DNA from: an uncultured Coleofasciculus sp.
GTDB lineage: Bacteria; Cyanobacteriota; Cyanobacteriia; Cyanobacteriales; Coleofasciculaceae
Length of the DNA: 5,681 bases
Assembly (NCBI GenBank): GCA_902805485.1
Contig: CADCTM010000799.1
Location: forward strand, 1 to 5,681
Direction: 5' to 3'
Under the pieces are notes generated by a model. That model was not told the DNA's origin and did not search any database. It saw only the letters and a program-made list of their open reading frames with translations. Below are positions 1 through 5,565 of the stretch, piece by piece. How positions within the stretch are numbered: position 1 is the stretch's first letter; each line of letters starts with the position of its first letter. A program made the translations under genes and the position numbers.

Positions 1-1197
1 TACTCGTTGTAAATTATTCTCACTGAAATCGATAAAAACCGGGTAAAATTGTGCTTGAGATGTCGAGTTTGTTGGGGGAGGATCACCACAGCTTGACTGA
101 GGAAATTGAGCATTCTCAAACTCATTGGATGAGGCAACTGTTGTTGTCGGCGATGGCGAAGGAGTATCAGGGTTTTGAGGAGAAAGGGGTGGTACAGTTA
201 CTGAGTTAATATAAGCGATCGCAACTCCCCCAGCCACAACGATCATCATGCCCCCTAAAATTAGAGGAAATTTATTAAAGTTTGCCGTTTGCCTAGCAGG
301 TAATACAGGTAAAGTTTGGGTTTTGGCGACGGGTTCGGGCAGAGTCTGGGGTAAAATTGTTGGTGGAACAGATGACTCGTTCAATTGTGCGATCGCATCT
401 AGTGCATCATTGGCTGATTGATAACGATGTCTATAGTCATAACGTACCATTCTATTTAAAACAGATGCCAATCCTGGACTAATTTGTACCTGGTGTTGCC
501 AGAAAATTTCCCCAGTTTTCGAGTCTTCCTGAAAATGAGTAGGATGCACCCCTGTCAAGGCTTGAATTGCAATAATCCCTAGGGCATAAATATCACTATT
601 GGGGCGTGGTCTGCCTAATCCCTGTTCACTTGGCATATACCCTGGAGTCCCAATCGCTACTGTCGCACCCATCGGAATCTCAGGCATTGCTGATGCCGTC
701 CGAACTTGCTTAACTGCCCCAAAGTCAATCAGAACTAACTTACCGTCTGAGGTGCGTCTGATTAAGTTTTCGGGTTTAAGATCACGATGAATTACCCCAT
801 AACTATGAACAAACTTTAGGATGTTTAAAACATCTTTTAATAGTCCAAGAACTTGGCTCTCCCTCCAAGATTTACCTGGATGTAATTCTGTGTTAAGCGG
901 ACGACCAACAATGAATTCTTGCACCAGATAAAATTCTTGATTTTCTTCAAAATAAGCTAACAATCTGGGAATTTGATCATGGTTTCCGAGCTGTTCTAAT
1001 GTTTCGGCTTCGCTCTTAAATAAGCGCCTAGCTGTTTCTAAGTAATTCGGGTCAGAACTTGCCGATTTGAGGTGCTTGACAACACAGGTTGGGTTGCCAG
1101 GACGACGAGTATCTTCGGCAACATAAGTTTTACCAAAGCCTCCGGCACTGAGAACTTGGATAACTTGGTAACGCCTATCTAATAACTTGCCTAACAT
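1..1197 (-). CDS. Eukaryotic-type Ser/Thr protein kinase with one transmembrane segment (3' end beyond window)
   Basis: The 399 visible residues read open to the left edge, so the C-terminus is missing. The ATG at 1197-1195 directly follows an in-frame TAA (1200-1198), which fixes the start. The kinase domain spans about residues 10-275. It has a glycine loop SAGGFGKTY (17-25), the beta-3 lysine K41 in CVVK, a catalytic loop HRDLKPEN (137-144, D139 and N144), DFG (158-160) and GTPGYMPSEQ ending the activation segment (E191), then SDIYALG (D202). All catalytic residues are present, so it should be active in phosphorylating Ser/Thr. A Pro/Thr linker containing QTLP twice (about 280-309) leads to a membrane span (about 310-330). 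A Pro/Ser/Thr-rich tail and a segment with CGDPPP and FYPVFIDFSENN follow, probably outside the cytoplasm. The architecture is common for cyanobacterial Pkn2/Hanks-type kinases. It lies 19 bp downstream of the J-domain gene and is probably in its operon. Substrates cannot be inferred. Confidence 0.95.
   Translation of the reverse strand, partial: MLGKLLDRRYQVIQVLSAGGFGKTYVAEDTRRPGNPTCVVKHLKSASSDPNYLETARRLFKSEAETLEQLGNHDQIPRLLAYFEENQEFYLVQEFIVGRPLNTELHPGKSWRESQVLGLLKDVLNILKFVHSYGVIHRDLKPENLIRRTSDGKLVLIDFGAVKQVRTASAMPEIPMGATVAIGTPGYMPSEQGLGRPRPNSDIYALGIIAIQALTGVHPTHFQEDSKTGEIFWQHQVQISPGLASVLNRMVRYDYRHRYQSANDALDAIAQLNESSVPPTILPQTLPEPVAKTQTLPVLPARQTANFNKFPLILGGMMIVVAGGVAIAYINSVTVPPLSPQNPDTPSPSPTTTVASSNEFENAQFPQSSCGDPPPTNSTSQAQFYPVFIDFSENNLQRV
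208..270 (-). other. Predicted transmembrane segment of the Ser/Thr kinase
   Basis: Residues 310-330 form an uninterrupted hydrophobic stretch (FPLILGGMMIVVAGGVAIAY and the next Ile), preceded by basic residues R302 and K309 and followed by a polar Pro/Ser/Thr stretch. By the positive-inside rule the kinase domain is cytoplasmic and the C-terminal part extracytoplasmic. This is a reading of composition, not a computed prediction. Confidence 0.85.
215..222. repeat. HIP1 palindrome GCGATCGC
   Basis: Exact HIP1 octamer inside the kinase membrane-span codons. It is a marker of cyanobacterial DNA. Confidence 0.9.
389..396. repeat. HIP1 palindrome GCGATCGC
   Basis: Exact HIP1 octamer in the C-terminal part of the kinase domain coding region. 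Confidence 0.9.
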
Positions 1198-1216
1198 TTA
1201 GTCTCTGCTCAATGCC

Positions 1217-2527
1217 TCAAAACTGGATTGCCGTTAAAACAAAATAAGAGAACCAGCCACTGACTATTAACATTACTGGAACAATTAACGCTGCTGCTTT
1301 TTCAGGAAGATTGGAAATTTGAGTGCAACCACTGTAAAGTATGAGAATAGTGTAGCAAGTAACAAATACGCTGAGAATCGCCAGAGTATAATTCGGCAAG
1401 ATGTTAGCAAGAGTACTGAACAGAAGCAAAAAGCTTAAGGGTAAAAGAGAAGCACCTGCTAGGAAAATATCACCGATAAAACGACCAGGACGGCGAAAAA
1501 TTCCACGAGTGATTACACTAATCATACTCAGGCTAAAAAATGGCGCAGCGGCAACAAGCATCAACTTGTAAATCGAAACCTCATTAAATAAATCCCGCCA
1601 CCCTATATATATCCCAGTAACAAAGGAAAAATTAGCGATCGCACCAAACAAAATTGCAACCGCAAATGCTTGAGACTTGTCGAGGCTGGCAAAGGCAGGT
1701 AGCAGCCCTCCGGCGGGATTCATTACAATCGATTTAAAGGCAAAAAGCGCATTACTAAATACTGCCAGTGTTGCACCGATAGTATGTTTTCCTGGCTTTC
1801 TAAATTTCTTAGTTTTAGTGAGCATTTTGAGAGTATCCTTTGCCAACTGATAGCCGTTTCTATCACCTTGCTCGCTAAAAAGTGCTGCGGCTGTCTTCAA
1901 ATCTGCAATCGCTAAGGGCAGTTCTTTTAAATCATGGCTAGCTACACTTCGTTGATAGTAAGATTGAGCATCATCGGGTTCCAGACGAATGGCTTGAGTA
2001 TAGGCTTCAATGGCAGCTTGCGTGTATCCCAAACGGTAACGCGCCCGTCCTTGATAGTAATAAGCTTGAGCTAAGTTGGGATTAATTTGTAATGCTTGGC
2101 TACAATCTTTGAGGGTTCCGCGATCATCTCCCAGTTTATAGCGCGTTGTCGCCCGTTTGAGATAGGCTTCAACAAACAGAGGATTAAGTTCAATCGCCTG
2201 AGTATAATCCTCAACCGCTCCCTGATAATCTTTATCCAAGGTTTTAGCGACAGCTCGAACATAGAAGTCTTGAGGACTTTTTTGCCGTTTTCGCTCTTTA
2301 GTTTTCATCGATTCAAAGCCTTGATCGTATTCGGTTCGCTGTACCGAGTCGGAAAGAACTTCGTAAGCTTGACAGATTTCTTTGAATCTTTCTGCGGCAG
2401 ATGGGTTTCCTGGATGCAAGTCTGGATGGTATTCGCGAGCAAGACGGCGGTAAGCTTCTTTGATTTCCTCTGTGGAGGCGTTTCGGGAGACTTTGAGAAT
2501 TTTGTAGTAGTCGCGAGAGTCCTTCAT
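1217..2527 (-). CDS. DnaJ-domain/TPR protein with C-terminal multi-span membrane domain
   Basis: A 436-residue protein. Residues 5-70 are a J domain with the signature HPD at 34-36, the motif that stimulates DnaK ATPase, and the usual helix-IV ending (YEVLSDSVQRTEYD). There is no Gly/Phe region or zinc-finger domain, so it is a type III (DnaJC-like) J protein. A basic linker (about 75-84) precedes four TPR-like helix pairs (about 86-218), three of them ending in NP or EP (DYTQAIELNP, DCSQALQINP, AYTQAIRLEP). Another basic stretch (232-247) leads to about five hydrophobic spans (about 286-308, 319-340, 352-377, 379-399, 410-432), with a weaker one at 251-269. The membrane part resembles the Yip1 fold, but I hold that assignment loosely. 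The J and TPR regions should face the cytoplasm and recruit DnaK to clients at the membrane. No clear Shine-Dalgarno precedes the ATG (2527-2525). The gene ends 19 bp before the Ser/Thr kinase start. Confidence 0.93.
   Translation of the reverse strand: MKDSRDYYKILKVSRNASTEEIKEAYRRLAREYHPDLHPGNPSAAERFKEICQAYEVLSDSVQRTEYDQGFESMKTKERKRQKSPQDFYVRAVAKTLDKDYQGAVEDYTQAIELNPLFVEAYLKRATTRYKLGDDRGTLKDCSQALQINPNLAQAYYYQGRARYRLGYTQAAIEAYTQAIRLEPDDAQSYYQRSVASHDLKELPLAIADLKTAAALFSEQGDRNGYQLAKDTLKMLTKTKKFRKPGKHTIGATLAVFSNALFAFKSIVMNPAGGLLPAFASLDKSQAFAVAILFGAIANFSFVTGIYIGWRDLFNEVSIYKLMLVAAAPFFSLSMISVITRGIFRRPGRFIGDIFLAGASLLPLSFLLLFSTLANILPNYTLAILSVFVTCYTILILYSGCTQISNLPEKAAALIVPVMLIVSGWFSYFVLTAIQF
1635..1642. 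repeat. HIP1 palindrome GCGATCGC
   Basis: Exact HIP1 octamer in the membrane-domain codons of the J-protein gene. Confidence 0.9.
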
Positions 2528-2620
2528 GTGTGACGTGAGGCTAGGGAGCGCTTTACTATAAGCGTGTCACATACAAGGGAAAATCGGCAAAGAGGCTCAA
2601 AGAAAGGAGGCGAGATGTCC
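2528..2620. other. Intergenic gap between moaE and the J-protein gene
   Basis: A 93-bp spacer between two minus-strand genes. It has no hairpin followed by a T-run on the minus strand, so no clear terminator follows moaE and read-through into the J-protein gene is possible. It contains a -10-like TATAGT (minus strand, 2560-2555) without a convincing -35, two nested inverted repeats (TGTGAC 2529-2534 with GTCACA 2566-2571; CGCTT 2549-2553 with AAGCG 2560-2564), and a purine run AAAGGAGG on the plus strand (2603-2610). Confidence 0.6.
2555..2560 (-). promoter_or_regulatory. Possible -10 element for the J-protein/kinase operon
   Basis: TATAGT on the minus strand, 27 bp upstream of the J-protein ATG, is a good match to the sigma-70 -10 consensus. 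No recognisable -35 lies 16-18 bp upstream, so the promoter would be weak, activator-dependent or absent. It lies in the loop of the inner inverted repeat described for this gap. Confidence 0.3.
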
Positions 2621-3118
2621 TTAACAATTCCCCTCAACTTCTTCACAAGCACCGATACTTACCCAACTACTCGAACCATCGGCCCAATGTTCTTTCTTCC
2701 AAATCGGGGCATTATGCTTTAACGTATCGATCGCATATTTACACGCTTCAAACGCTTCTGTGCGATGAGGACAACCTACTGCCACTAAAACGCTAATTTC
2801 CCCAACTTGCAAACGTCCTGTGCGATGATGAATTACTACGCGATTAACATCATCCCATTTTTTGCGGATCTCGGCGGCAATCGCGCCAAATACCTGTAGT
2901 ACCATCGGTTCATAGGCTTGATATTCCAGGGCAACAACGGGTTTACCATCGGTTTGATGGCGTACCGTGCCACTCATGACAACAATTGCGCCATTTGCGG
3001 GATCATCTGCGATCTCATAAATTTCTGATAGCGACAAGGGTGCAAAAGTAATTGCAAAGTGATCACCTATATGCTTTTGACTAGAAGGGTTGTGAGATGC
3101 TGTTAATTCTAAATTCAT
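2621..3118 (-). CDS. moaE: Molybdopterin synthase catalytic (large) subunit MoaE
   Basis: A 165-residue MoaE homologue. MoaE pairs with thiocarboxylated MoaD to insert two sulfurs into cyclic pyranopterin monophosphate, giving molybdopterin for the molybdenum cofactor, in the cytoplasm. Recognisable motifs are SGTVRHQTDGKPV (49-61), LEYQAYEPM (64-72), IHHRTGRLQVGE (96-107), PHRTEAFEA (117-125) and DTLKHNAPIWKKE (131-143). K134 and K141 sit where the active-site lysines K119 and K126 of E. coli MoaE lie, seven residues apart, and R53 matches the family arginine of the GxVR motif. Length is slightly above the usual 140-155 because of a polar N-terminal extension of about 20 residues. No other ATG lies near the domain start. 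No moaD is in the window, so its partner is encoded elsewhere. The start is preceded only by a weak purine-rich GAAGAAAG stretch. It is divergent from the histidine kinase gene. Confidence 0.97.
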   Translation of the reverse strand: MNLELTASHNPSSQKHIGDHFAITFAPLSLSEIYEIADDPANGAIVVMSGTVRHQTDGKPVVALEYQAYEPMVLQVFGAIAAEIRKKWDDVNRVVIHHRTGRLQVGEISVLVAVGCPHRTEAFEACKYAIDTLKHNAPIWKKEHWADGSSSWVSIGACEEVEGNC

Positions 3119-3154
3119 TAGCGTTTAACTATTCTTTCTTCAAAGTTTAACTCT

Positions 3155-3183
3155 ATTATCTTGAAACAAGTAGCTTAGTTAAA
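3155..3183 (-). promoter_or_regulatory. Candidate sigma-70 promoter for moaE
   Basis: On the minus strand GATAAT (3160-3155) is a five-of-six match to TATAAT, with a weak -35 TTTAAC (3183-3178) 17 bp upstream. Transcription would start about 30 nt before the moaE ATG. The -35 overlaps an inverted copy of the TTTAACT motif repeated nearer the gene, so a regulator binding there could control it. This is only a consensus match in AT-rich DNA. Confidence 0.3.
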
Positions 3184-3266
3184 ATTCAACTTTACAATAT
3201 ATTTAAAAAATCTTCGTAATTGAAATCTAAAACCTAAAAAATGGTAAAATTCAATTAAATATATTT
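3180..3266. repeat. Imperfect direct repeat flanking the divergent promoters
   Basis: TAAAATTCAA occurs exactly at 3180-3189 and 3245-3254. In both cases it is followed, after 6 and 3 bp respectively, by AATATATTT (3196-3204 and 3258-3266). The two units therefore share the same two words in the same order, 65 bp apart. One unit overlaps the moaE -35 side, the other the histidine kinase -10 and leader. AT bias makes chance similarity possible. Confidence 0.5.
3220..3250 (+). promoter_or_regulatory. Candidate promoter for the hybrid histidine kinase
   Basis: TTGAAA (3220-3225) and TAAAAT (3245-3250) are close matches to -35 and -10 boxes but are 19 bp apart. The -10 is preceded by TGG, giving an extended -10 (TGnTAAAAT) that can compensate for long spacing. 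The start would fall near 3257, leaving a leader of under 20 nt with no Shine-Dalgarno before the ATG at 3274. Low specificity because of the AT richness. Confidence 0.35.
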
Positions 3267-3273
3267 TACTAAA

Positions 3274-5457
3274 ATGAAAGCCCCACTGCCTGATAATGAA
3301 ACGGCAAGGCTTAAGGTACTTTGCCAGTACAAAATTCTTGATACCGCTCCGGAAGAAGCATTCGATGATTGTACAACTTTAGCTGCACAGATCTGTGAAA
3401 CACCAATAGCTTCAATCTCACTCATCGATGAGAAACGGATATGGTTGAAGTCAAAAATTGGTTTAACCTTTACCGAAGTTGACCGAAAAAATTCTTTTTG
3501 CAGCCACACTATTCTCCAAAAAGAAGTATTAGTCGTTCAAGATACTTTGGCTGACGAACGTTTTGCGCCAAATCCTTTAATGACAGCATCTGGACTGATT
3601 CGGTTTTATGCCGGTGTTCCCTTAATTAACTCTCAAGGATACGCCCTCGGCACACTGTTTGTAATGGACTCTATGCCGCGAGAACTTAAGCATTCACAAA
3701 TCGAGGGATTACAAGCGTTAAGTCGCTTAGTAATTACCCAACTGGAGCTACGAACTAAATTAGCCGACTTAATTCAGGTAGAACAAGAAAGTAAACAACT
3801 AGAAGTGAAGCGGCACTTAAGAGATCAAAAAATTATTGATTTCTTAGAAAATGGTAAAACTGGGATGCATTGTGTCGATGCTTCTCCTTTAAAAGACGGT
3901 TTATGTGTTTATTTTAGTGACAGTACAAAACTGAAGCAGGCAGAACAGAAAATCCGCGAACAAGCCGCTTTGCTCGATATTGTAACCGAAGCAATTTTTG
4001 TGCAAGATTTAGATAATAAAATCCAATTCTGGAATAAAGGCGCAGAGCAACTTTATGGCTGGACAGTTGAAGAAGTAATCGGTAAAGAAGCTAGAAAATT
4101 ATTATATCCAGAAAAAAACCTGACTCAACTGCAAGAAATTCAAGAAATTATTGCAGTTGAAGGGCAGTGGTGCGGGGAATTACATCAGCTTACAAAAAGC
4201 AACAAAAAAATAATTGCTCAAAGCCGTTGGATGCAGGTAAAAAATGAAAAAGAAAAATCTAATTTAACTTTAGTTGTTAATACCGATATTACTAAAAATA
4301 AAGACATCGAAGCTCAGTTCCTTCGTGCCCAGCGCCTGGAAAGTATCGGAACATTGGCAGGTGGAATTGCTCACGATTTGAATAATGTCTTAGCGCCAAT
4401 TCTCATGGCAATTCAGCTTTTATCTCTCAAATTTAACGATGAGCAAAGTCAGCAATGGCTGGAGATTTTGGAAACGAATGCCAAACGAGGTGCAGATTTA
4501 GTCAAGCAAGTTGTATCATTTGCACGAGGAATTGAGGGGGAACGGACTCTTATCCAAGTCAGACATTTGATTTCAGAAATTCGACAGATTGCTAGGGAAA
4601 CATTCCCAAAACATATTGAAATTTATATTGATGCCTCAGAAGATTTATGGACGGTTCACGGTGATGTTACACAACTACATCAAGTCCTGATGAACCTTTG
4701 CGTCAATGCTCGTGATGCTTTGCCTGAAGGAGGTAGTATCCGGATCTCGGCGGACAATATTTTTATTGACGAACACTATGCCAAAATGCATATGGATGCC
4801 AAGGTTGGTGCTTATATTGCTCTTGCCATTTCCGATACGGGGACAGGTATCCCAGCAGCAATCTTGGAGCGAATCTTTGAACCGTTTTTTACAACAAAAG
4901 AAATCGGAAAAGGAACGGGACTAGGACTTTATACAGCCCTAAGTATTATTAAAAGTCATGGAGGTTTTATTAATGTGTATAGCGAGGTTGGACAAGGAGC
5001 GCAATTTAAAGTATATTTGCCAGCGTTAGAAGAGCCAGAATCACCGATATTTGCCGAGTCAGAATTACCCACAGGACAAGGAGAACTTATCCTCCTTGTC
5101 GATGACGAAACTGCGATTCGGCAAATTACTCAAATATCATTAGAAACCTACGGATATACAGTAATGGAAGCCTGCGATGGCATAGAAGCGATCGCTCTTT
5201 ATGCACAGCACAAAGCCGAAATTAACTTAGTCCTGGTGGATATGATGATGCCCAACATGGATGGACTAACGACGATCCGCACGTTGCAAAGACTTGAACC
5301 GCAGGTAAAGATTGTTGCTGTTAGTGGCTTAGTTTCTACAGATAAATTGGTACAAGTCGCCACGTTGGGCGTTAAAACTTTTTTATCCAAACCATATACC
5401 ACTAAGGAATTACTGCAAAGCATTAGTGAACTTCTTCACACTTGCCCTCAAACATAA
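3274..5457 (+). CDS. Hybrid sensor histidine kinase: GAF - PAS remnant - PAS - HisKA - HATPase - receiver
   Basis: A 727-residue protein without signal peptide or membrane span, so cytoplasmic. Residues 1-160 are a GAF domain of the common non-bilin type (SFCSHTI 74-80, ERFAPNPLM 95-103, IRFYAGVPL 109-117, GTLFVMD 126-132). A charged probable coiled coil (about 157-186) leads to a shortened PAS-like piece (187-226). A full PAS follows (about 229-345; WNKGAEQLYGWTVEEVIGK at 253-271). The HisKA H-box has phospho-acceptor H367 in GGIAHDLNN. The ATPase domain has the N-box NLCVNARDA (474-482), G1 SDTGTGIP (520-527), F-box FEPFFTT (535-541) and G2 GKGTGLGL (545-552). The C-terminal receiver (604-722) has acidic D610/D611, phospho-acceptor D656, S684 and K706, so all phosphotransfer residues are present. 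It has no DNA-binding output, so it must pass phosphate or contact to other proteins. No partner regulator is in the window. The ATG lacks a Shine-Dalgarno. Its signal is unknown. Confidence 0.96.
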   Translation: MKAPLPDNETARLKVLCQYKILDTAPEEAFDDCTTLAAQICETPIASISLIDEKRIWLKSKIGLTFTEVDRKNSFCSHTILQKEVLVVQDTLADERFAPNPLMTASGLIRFYAGVPLINSQGYALGTLFVMDSMPRELKHSQIEGLQALSRLVITQLELRTKLADLIQVEQESKQLEVKRHLRDQKIIDFLENGKTGMHCVDASPLKDGLCVYFSDSTKLKQAEQKIREQAALLDIVTEAIFVQDLDNKIQFWNKGAEQLYGWTVEEVIGKEARKLLYPEKNLTQLQEIQEIIAVEGQWCGELHQLTKSNKKIIAQSRWMQVKNEKEKSNLTLVVNTDITKNKDIEAQFLRAQRLESIGTLAGGIAHDLNNVLAPILMAIQLLSLKFNDEQSQQWLEILETNAKRGADLVKQVVSFARGIEGERTLIQVRHLISEIRQIARETFPKHIEIYIDASEDLWTVHGDVTQLHQVLMNLCVNARDALPEGGSIRISADNIFIDEHYAKMHMDAKVGAYIALAISDTGTGIPAAILERIFEPFFTTKEIGKGTGLGLYTALSIIKSHGGFINVYSEVGQGAQFKVYLPALEEPESPIFAESELPTGQGELILLVDDETAIRQITQISLETYGYTVMEACDGIEAIALYAQHKAEINLVLVDMMMPNMDGLTTIRTLQRLEPQVKIVAVSGLVSTDKLVQVATLGVKTFLSKPYTTKELLQSISELLHTCPQT
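3832..3951 (+). other. Collapsed PAS-like segment within the histidine kinase
   Basis: Residues 187-203 (IIDFLENGKTGMHCVDA) match the way a PAS domain begins in cyanobacterial sensor kinases (a FLENA.IGLHWVD-like pattern). They are joined directly to residues 204-226 (PLKDGLCVYFSDSTKLKQAE), which match the way such domains end (DGL.VYFRDIT.RKQAE). The usual 70 or so residues of PAS core between these ends are absent, while the reading frame is intact. The family patterns are recalled, not searched. Confidence 0.6.
5188..5195. repeat. HIP1 palindrome GCGATCGC
   Basis: Exact HIP1 octamer in the receiver-domain codons of the hybrid histidine kinase. Confidence 0.9.
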
Positions 5458-5565
5458 TTGATGTTTCTCTAAAAGCTGATTTAAGCCAAGCTTAAGAAAC
5501 TAAATCGTCTACATCACCAAATCAGCGTTTATCCTAGAGGTAGGGAACTTGTGGAGTGCTAGCTC
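5458..5565. other. Intergenic gap between the histidine kinase and the hydrolase gene
   Basis: 108 bp. It holds a small inverted repeat TTAAGC-CAA-GCTTAA (5481-5495) that could fold into a 6-bp hairpin, but no T-run follows on either strand, so it is not a convincing rho-independent terminator. No good -35/-10 pair is visible before the hydrolase start. Co-transcription of the two plus-strand genes therefore remains possible but is not shown. Confidence 0.5.
5553..5556 (+). promoter_or_regulatory. Shine-Dalgarno of the hydrolase gene
   Basis: GGAG lies nine bases before the ATG at 5566. An in-frame TAG at 5560-5562 excludes any start further upstream and supports this ATG over the second ATG at 5581. 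Confidence 0.6.

Larger units (their letters stand above)
3119..3273. promoter_or_regulatory. AT-rich divergent promoter region between moaE and the histidine kinase gene
   Basis: A 155-bp strongly AT-rich region from which both flanking genes are transcribed outward. It contains candidate promoters for both directions, a pair of GTTTAACT direct repeats 22 bp apart (3123-3130, 3145-3152) with an inverted AGTTAAA at 3177-3183, and a longer imperfect direct repeat (TAAAATTCAA then AATATATTT) at 3180-3204 and 3245-3266. I see no coding sequence or RNA gene in it. Confidence 0.7.

Noticed and set aside
599..790. 63-codon plus-strand ORF
   Set aside because: Antisense to the kinase activation-loop region, and no independent support.
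2096..2533. 145-codon plus-strand ORF over the J-domain and TPR region
   Set aside because: Antisense to a gene with clear J-domain and TPR motifs. Its product shows no domain and has a Phe/Ser-rich composition typical of reverse-complement reading.
3255..3509. 84-codon minus-strand ORF at the start of the histidine kinase gene
   Set aside because: Antisense to conserved GAF codons, and no family resemblance.
3274..3753. GAF domain as a bilin-binding phytochrome or cyanobacteriochrome photosensor
   Set aside because: The Cys in SFCSHTI is a conserved feature of the ordinary GAF family. The chromophore-binding Cys context and the DXCF-type motifs of cyanobacteriochromes are not seen.
4706..5423. 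Small ORFs at 4706-4924 (plus) and 5199-5423 (minus)
   Set aside because: Both lie within the HATPase and receiver coding regions, whose motifs are intact in the main frame.
5481..5495. Hairpin TTAAGC-CAA-GCTTAA as a terminator of the histidine kinase gene
   Set aside because: The stem is only 6 bp, AT-rich, and no T-run follows on either strand.
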